DNA from: Symsagittifera roscoffensis
Taxonomy: Eukaryota > Xenacoelomorpha > Acoela > Convolutidae
Assembly: GCF_963678635.1 (NCBI RefSeq)
Contig: NW_026970950.1
Coordinates: 1 to 25,587 of the forward strand
Direction: 5' to 3'
DNA: 25,587 nt
Shown in pieces: positions 20,378 to 25,587 of the stretch (the stretch's first letter is position 1; every line of letters starts with the position of its first letter). The position numbers were made by a program, and so were the translations under genes. Below the pieces are notes generated by a model. That model saw only the letters and a program-made list of their open reading frames with translations, was not told the DNA's origin and ran no database searches.

Positions 20378-21081
20378 CTTTGTACTCTAGCTAGCAAGCT
20401 CAAATTGGCTTGTATGCAATTTCGAGCTCTCAAAAGCTAGCTTTGAGCATCTAATTTGAGCTACTAAGCTCAACTGAGCTTGTAACTTGCTTAAAATAGC
20501 TCCAGATCAATTTAAGAGCTAAAAGACAGCAGAATTTTAAGCTTTCACGTCTCAGCCAATCAGATTTGAGCTTCCTTGTGCTCTCTAACTTACAGCTCGA
20601 AATAGCTAAGTTTGAGCTTCCAAAGCTAGCTAACGAACCCAATTCAGCTAGGATAAGCTCAATTGAGTTTGTAGCTGGCTGACATTAGCTTTGGGTCAAT
20701 TCTAGAGGCAGAAACACCAAATTTTCAACTTTTCACTTCTCAGCCAATCAGATTCGAGCTTAGTTTGAGCTTCCGCTATCACTCAGACACGGGCCAATCA
20801 CCTATGCCGCTTTTGGCGGGTAACCTCCAACCCAAGTATAAATAGTCGGCACTTCACATACTTTACTATATATATAGTTGAAATTGCTCCTTAATATATA
20901 TAAGTAACGACTCACCAGAGCTCTCCTTCTATTGCTCTTTTACAAGCCTAACTATTTTTTTATACATCGAGCGCTCTCAAGGCTTCTGGAGATCTGAATC
21001 TCTAGGTTACCTCACGGATTTTCACAAAATTTAACACCCAAAATCTACTTCTACATCTACAACTCAGCTACACTCAACTGA

Positions 21082-21498
<417 letters not shown>

Positions 21499-21528
21499 GC
21501 TCAAGGTGTACTCCACACCAACCAAACC

Positions 21529-21561
21529 GGCCTTTTTAAAGGCCACCCAACTATAAGTTCT
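21529..21561 (+). terminator. H3 3' stem-loop and downstream element (unit 5)
   Basis: Stem-loop 21529-21544; AGTTCT 21556-21561. Confidence 0.92.
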
Positions 21562-21687
21562 ATAATTCTTCACATTGAGCCTCGCTCAAGCGGGCTTCGA
21601 CCAGAGGAAGCTTGAGCTGGTCTAGGTTGAGCTCTGCTTCCCCCTCATTGGGGTGACGCAGCTGGAAAAAGAGCTCGAGCTAGCTGT

Positions 21688-22079
21688 TCAATTGCTCCCG
21701 TACGTAGCCTAACTTTTTTGAGCTTCGAGCTCGCAGAGCTCGGCAAGCTACCTCATAGAGCTCAGGCAAGCTTGTATAAGCTTGATTTAAATCACAGAGC
21801 TCGAATAAGCTCTGTCGACTGACCAGTTTAAGCTAGTACACCTTGTGTGAGCTCAAAATTTTTTCAATTGCTCCCGTACGTAGCCTAACTATTTTCAACT
21901 TAGAGCTCTCAGAGCTCGGCAAGCTATCTCACAGACCTCGAGCGAGCTTCTACGAGCTTGATTTAAATCACATAGCTCTGATAAGCTCTGTGGACTGACC
22001 AGTTTGAGGTAGAAGGTCTTGTGGGAGCTCAAAAAAAAAATTTCAATTGCTCCTTTACGTGCCTAACTTTTTTAAATAC
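21688..22079 (+). repeat. ~177-bp spacer tandem repeat (unit 5)
   Basis: Copies begin at 21688, 21864 and 22043. Confidence 0.82.
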
Positions 22080-22162
22080 TTATTATCTGCTCTCTCATTG
22101 GCTGTTGGTATGAGGGCCAATCAGAGAGCAGAGAAGTCGGTCGAAAATTGATAGGTACCTAG

Positions 22163-22540
<378 letters not shown>

Positions 22541-22583
22541 GAAGCTTCTTAGCCAGCTGCTCTCCTAGCTGCAGCACCAAACC

Positions 22584-22617
22584 GGCCTTTTTAAAGGCCA
22601 CCAACTATCTCAGTTCT
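22584..22617 (+). terminator. H4 3' stem-loop and downstream element (unit 5)
   Basis: Stem-loop 22584-22599; AGTTCT 22612-22617. Confidence 0.92.
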
Positions 22618-22843
22618 TAAGTCAAGCTCTACTAGAGCTCTAACGAGCTCTGCTAGAGCTCTAACAAGCTCAGCTAGTTAGTGTAGAGTTTTCAGCGTAT
22701 CTAAATTAACTTAAAATGCTAGCTCGATTCTGATTGGCTCTCCCATCTTGGTGGCCGATTTGAACTTACTACCCTAAGACAGGGAGCCAAATTGCGGGTA
22801 AAGTCAATCGTCAATCTACAGCTTCTACCACAACTACAACACG

Positions 22844-23245
22844 ATGTCAGGCAAAGGAGGAAAATCGAAGAGCGGCAAAGTTGGAGCCAAGGCCAAGACC
22901 CGATCAAGCCGAGCTGGACTGCAGTTCCCTGTTGGAAGAATCCACCGATTCATCCGCAAGGGCAACTACGCTGAGCGAGTTGGTGCTGGAGCTCCAGTCT
23001 ACCTTGCTGCTGTGCTCGAGTACTTGACTGCTGAGATCCTTGAGCTGGCTGGCAACGCTGCTAAAGACAACAAGAAGTCCAGGATCATCCCCAGACACTT
23101 GCAGTTGGCCATCAGGAACGACGAAGAGTTGAACAAGCTGCTCCACGGAGTGACCATTGCTCAGGGCGGTGTGCTGCCAAACATCCAGGCTGTGCTCCTA
23201 CCCAAGAAGCAGTCTTCGTCTCAGCCCAAGTCTGACAAGAAGTAA
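22844..23245 (+). CDS. H2A: Histone H2A (unit 5, Ala116 form)
   Basis: Ala116 allele (GCT at 23189-23191), with the rare spacer g at 23417. It is the same two-site haplotype as the H2A just left of the LINE, but here the next H2B has no insertion. Confidence 0.98.
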   Translation: MSGKGGKSKSGKVGAKAKTRSSRAGLQFPVGRIHRFIRKGNYAERVGAGAPVYLAAVLEYLTAEILELAGNAAKDNKKSRIIPRHLQLAIRNDEELNKLLHGVTIAQGGVLPNIQAVLLPKKQSSSQPKSDKK

Positions 23246-23295
23246 AGAGCTTCTACCTCAACCAGTTGCTAGCTTTCAAGCTTCAACACCAAACC

Positions 23296-23328
23296 GGCCT
23301 TTTTAAAGGCCACCAAACTTAAAGTTCT
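23296..23328 (+). terminator. H2A 3' stem-loop and downstream element (unit 5)
   Basis: Stem-loop 23296-23311; AGTTCT 23323-23328. Confidence 0.92.
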
Positions 23329-23567
23329 ATCTTTTTATCCTGCCTAGCAGGCATAGCTACGCTACTCAGAGCAAACCATGGGGGCCTAACACAACTAGCT
23401 AGCCTCGAGCTCGACTGGCAGTCCAAAATTGAAGCTTAATTTAGCTTTCAGCTGAGAGCCAATCAGAATTGAGTATTCTTCGAGCTCAATTTGAACACAA
23501 TTTTTCAAGTTAGGTTGGCATTTTTGCTCGATCCACAACTCAACACCACTACAACTACATCTCTACA

Positions 23568-23936
23568 ATGGCACCCAAAGTCAGCGGAAAGGCAGTCAAG
23601 AAGGCAGGCAAAGCCCAGAAGAAGCCCACTGGAGACAAGAAAAAGAAGAAGAAGAGGCGAGAGACCTACTCTCTCTACATCTACAAGGTGCTGAAGCAGG
23701 TCCACCCTGACACCGGCATCTCCTCCAAGGCTATGTCGATCATGAACAGCTTCGTGAACGACATCTTCGAGAGAATCGCCGGTGAAGCTTCAAAACTGGC
23801 CCACTACAACAAGCGATCAACCATCTCTAGCCGGGAGATCCAAACCGCAGTCAGACTGCTGTTGCCCGGAGAGCTGGCCAAGCATGCTGTCAGTGAGGGA
23901 ACCAAGGCCGTCACCAAGTACACCAGCTCCAAGTAG
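23568..23936 (+). CDS. H2B: Histone H2B (unit 6)
   Basis: Identical protein with an intact promoter (CCAAT at 23459). The empty target site lies at 23527-23549. Confidence 0.98.
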   Translation: MAPKVSGKAVKKAGKAQKKPTGDKKKKKKRRETYSLYIYKVLKQVHPDTGISSKAMSIMNSFVNDIFERIAGEASKLAHYNKRSTISSREIQTAVRLLLPGELAKHAVSEGTKAVTKYTSSK

Positions 23937-23979
23937 ACGACCAGCTTCTGCAACTAGTTGCTCTGAGCAACACCAAACC

Positions 23980-24013
23980 GGCCTTTTTAAAGGCCACCAA
24001 AAAGCATAGTTCT
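23980..24013 (+). terminator. H2B 3' stem-loop and downstream element (unit 6)
   Basis: Stem-loop 23980-23995; AGTTCT 24008-24013. Confidence 0.92.
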
Positions 24014-24717
24014 CTTTGTACTCTAGCTAGCAAGCTCAAATTGGCTTGTATGCAATTTCGAGCTCTCAAAAGCTAGCTTTGAGCATCTAATTTGAGCTAC
24101 TAAGCTCAACTGAGCTTGTAACTTGCTTAAAATAGCTCCAGATCAATTTAAGAGCTAAAAGACAGCAGAATTTTAAGCTTTCACGTCTCAGCCAATCAGA
24201 TTTGAGCTTCCTTGTGCTCTCTAACTTACAGCTCGAAATAGCTAAGTTTGAGCTTCCAAAGCTAGCTAACGAACCCAATTCAGCTAGGATAAGCTCAATT
24301 GAGTTTGTAGCTGGCTGACATTAGCTTTGGGTCAATTCTAGAGGCAGAAACACCAAATTTTCAACTTTTCACTTCTCAGCCAATCAGATTCGAGCTTAGT
24401 TTGAGCTTCCGCTATCACTCAGACACGGGCCAATCACCTATGCCGCTTTTGGCGGGTAACCTCCAACCCAAGTATAAATAGTCGGCACTTCACATACTTT
24501 ACTATATATATAGTTGAAATTGCTCCTTAATATATATAAGTAACGACTCACCAGAGCTCTCCTTCTATTGCTCTTTTACAAGCCTAACTATTTTTTTATA
24601 CATCGAGCGCTCTCAAGGCTTCTGGAGATCTGAATCTCTAGGTTACCTCACGGATTTTCACAAAATTTAACACCCAAAATCTACTTCTACATCTACAACT
24701 CAGCTACACTCAACTGA

Positions 24718-25134
<417 letters not shown>

Positions 25135-25164
25135 GCTCAAGGTGTACTCCACACCAACCAAACC

Positions 25165-25197
25165 GGCCTTTTTAAAGGCCACCCAACTATAAGTTCT
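25165..25197 (+). terminator. H3 3' stem-loop and downstream element (unit 6)
   Basis: Stem-loop 25165-25180; AGTTCT 25192-25197. Confidence 0.92.
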
Positions 25198-25323
25198 ATA
25201 ATTCTTCACATTGAGCCTCGCTCAAGCGGGCTTCGACCAGAGGAAGCTTGAGCTGGTCTAGGTTGAGCTCTGCTTCCCCCTCATTGGGGTGACGCAGCTG
25301 GAAAAAGAGCTCGAGCTAGCTGT

Positions 25324-25587
25324 TCAATTGCTCCCGTACGTAGCCTAACTTTTTTGAGCTTCGAGCTCGCAGAGCTCGGCAAGCTACCTCATAGAGCTCA
25401 GGCAAGCTTGTATAAGCTTGATTTAAATCACAGAGCTCGAATAAGCTCTGTCGACTGACCAGTTTAAGCTAGTACACCTTGTGTGAGCTCAAAATTTTTT
25501 CAATTGCTCCCGTACGTAGCCTAACTATTTTCAACTTAGAGCTCTCAGAGCTCGGCAAGCTATCTCACAGACCTCGAGCGAGCTTCT
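25324..25587 (+). repeat. ~177-bp spacer tandem repeat (unit 6, cut by window end)
   Basis: Copy A at 25324-25499 is complete; copy B starts at 25500 and runs off the window. The H4 and H2A genes of this unit lie beyond it. Confidence 0.82.

Overview
The window is a tandem array of replication-dependent core histone genes from an animal, broken once by a non-LTR retrotransposon (LINE). The animal origin is inferred from metazoan-type histone 3' stem-loops (6-bp stem, UUUA loop) after every gene, intronless compact histone genes, and a Jockey-like LINE. I cannot name the species. An invertebrate is likely, because the H3 and H4 proteins carry several substitutions at positions that hardly vary in most animals.

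Layout. One repeat unit is exactly 3,636 bp and reads H2B, H3, H4, H2A, all on the + strand, each with its own spacer promoter and 3' processing signal. No H1 gene is present. The window opens in the last codons of an H2A gene. It then carries three units (H2B starts at 345, 3981, 7617), a 5,020-bp LINE at 11235-16254, and two more full units plus a partial one (H2B starts at 16296, 19932, 23568). It ends in the H3-H4 spacer. Only two single-base differences between units were found by eye: an Ala/Thr codon near the H2A C-terminus and a t/g site in the H2A-H2B spacer. Their pattern suggests a two-unit block was duplicated.

The LINE sits in the 5' leader of one H2B gene, 18 nt before its start codon, flanked by a perfect 23-bp target-site duplication. 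It has a gag-like ORF1 with three zinc knuckles and an ORF2 with an AP-type endonuclease and a reverse transcriptase. The two ORFs overlap by ATGA. All catalytic motifs I can check are intact, so the insertion looks young and possibly active. It separates the H2B promoter (left of the element) from the H2B coding region (right of it).

The four proteins together form the nucleosome core, and shared signals suggest co-regulation: CCAAT boxes, a GCGGGTAA E2F-like word at H3 and H2A, G-poor CAACTACA-type leaders, an invariant stem-loop, and an AGTTCT word 11-12 nt after every stem-loop. The last is a candidate divergent histone downstream element. The spacers are very rich in the tetranucleotide AGCT, and the H3-H4 spacer holds a ~177-bp tandem repeat.
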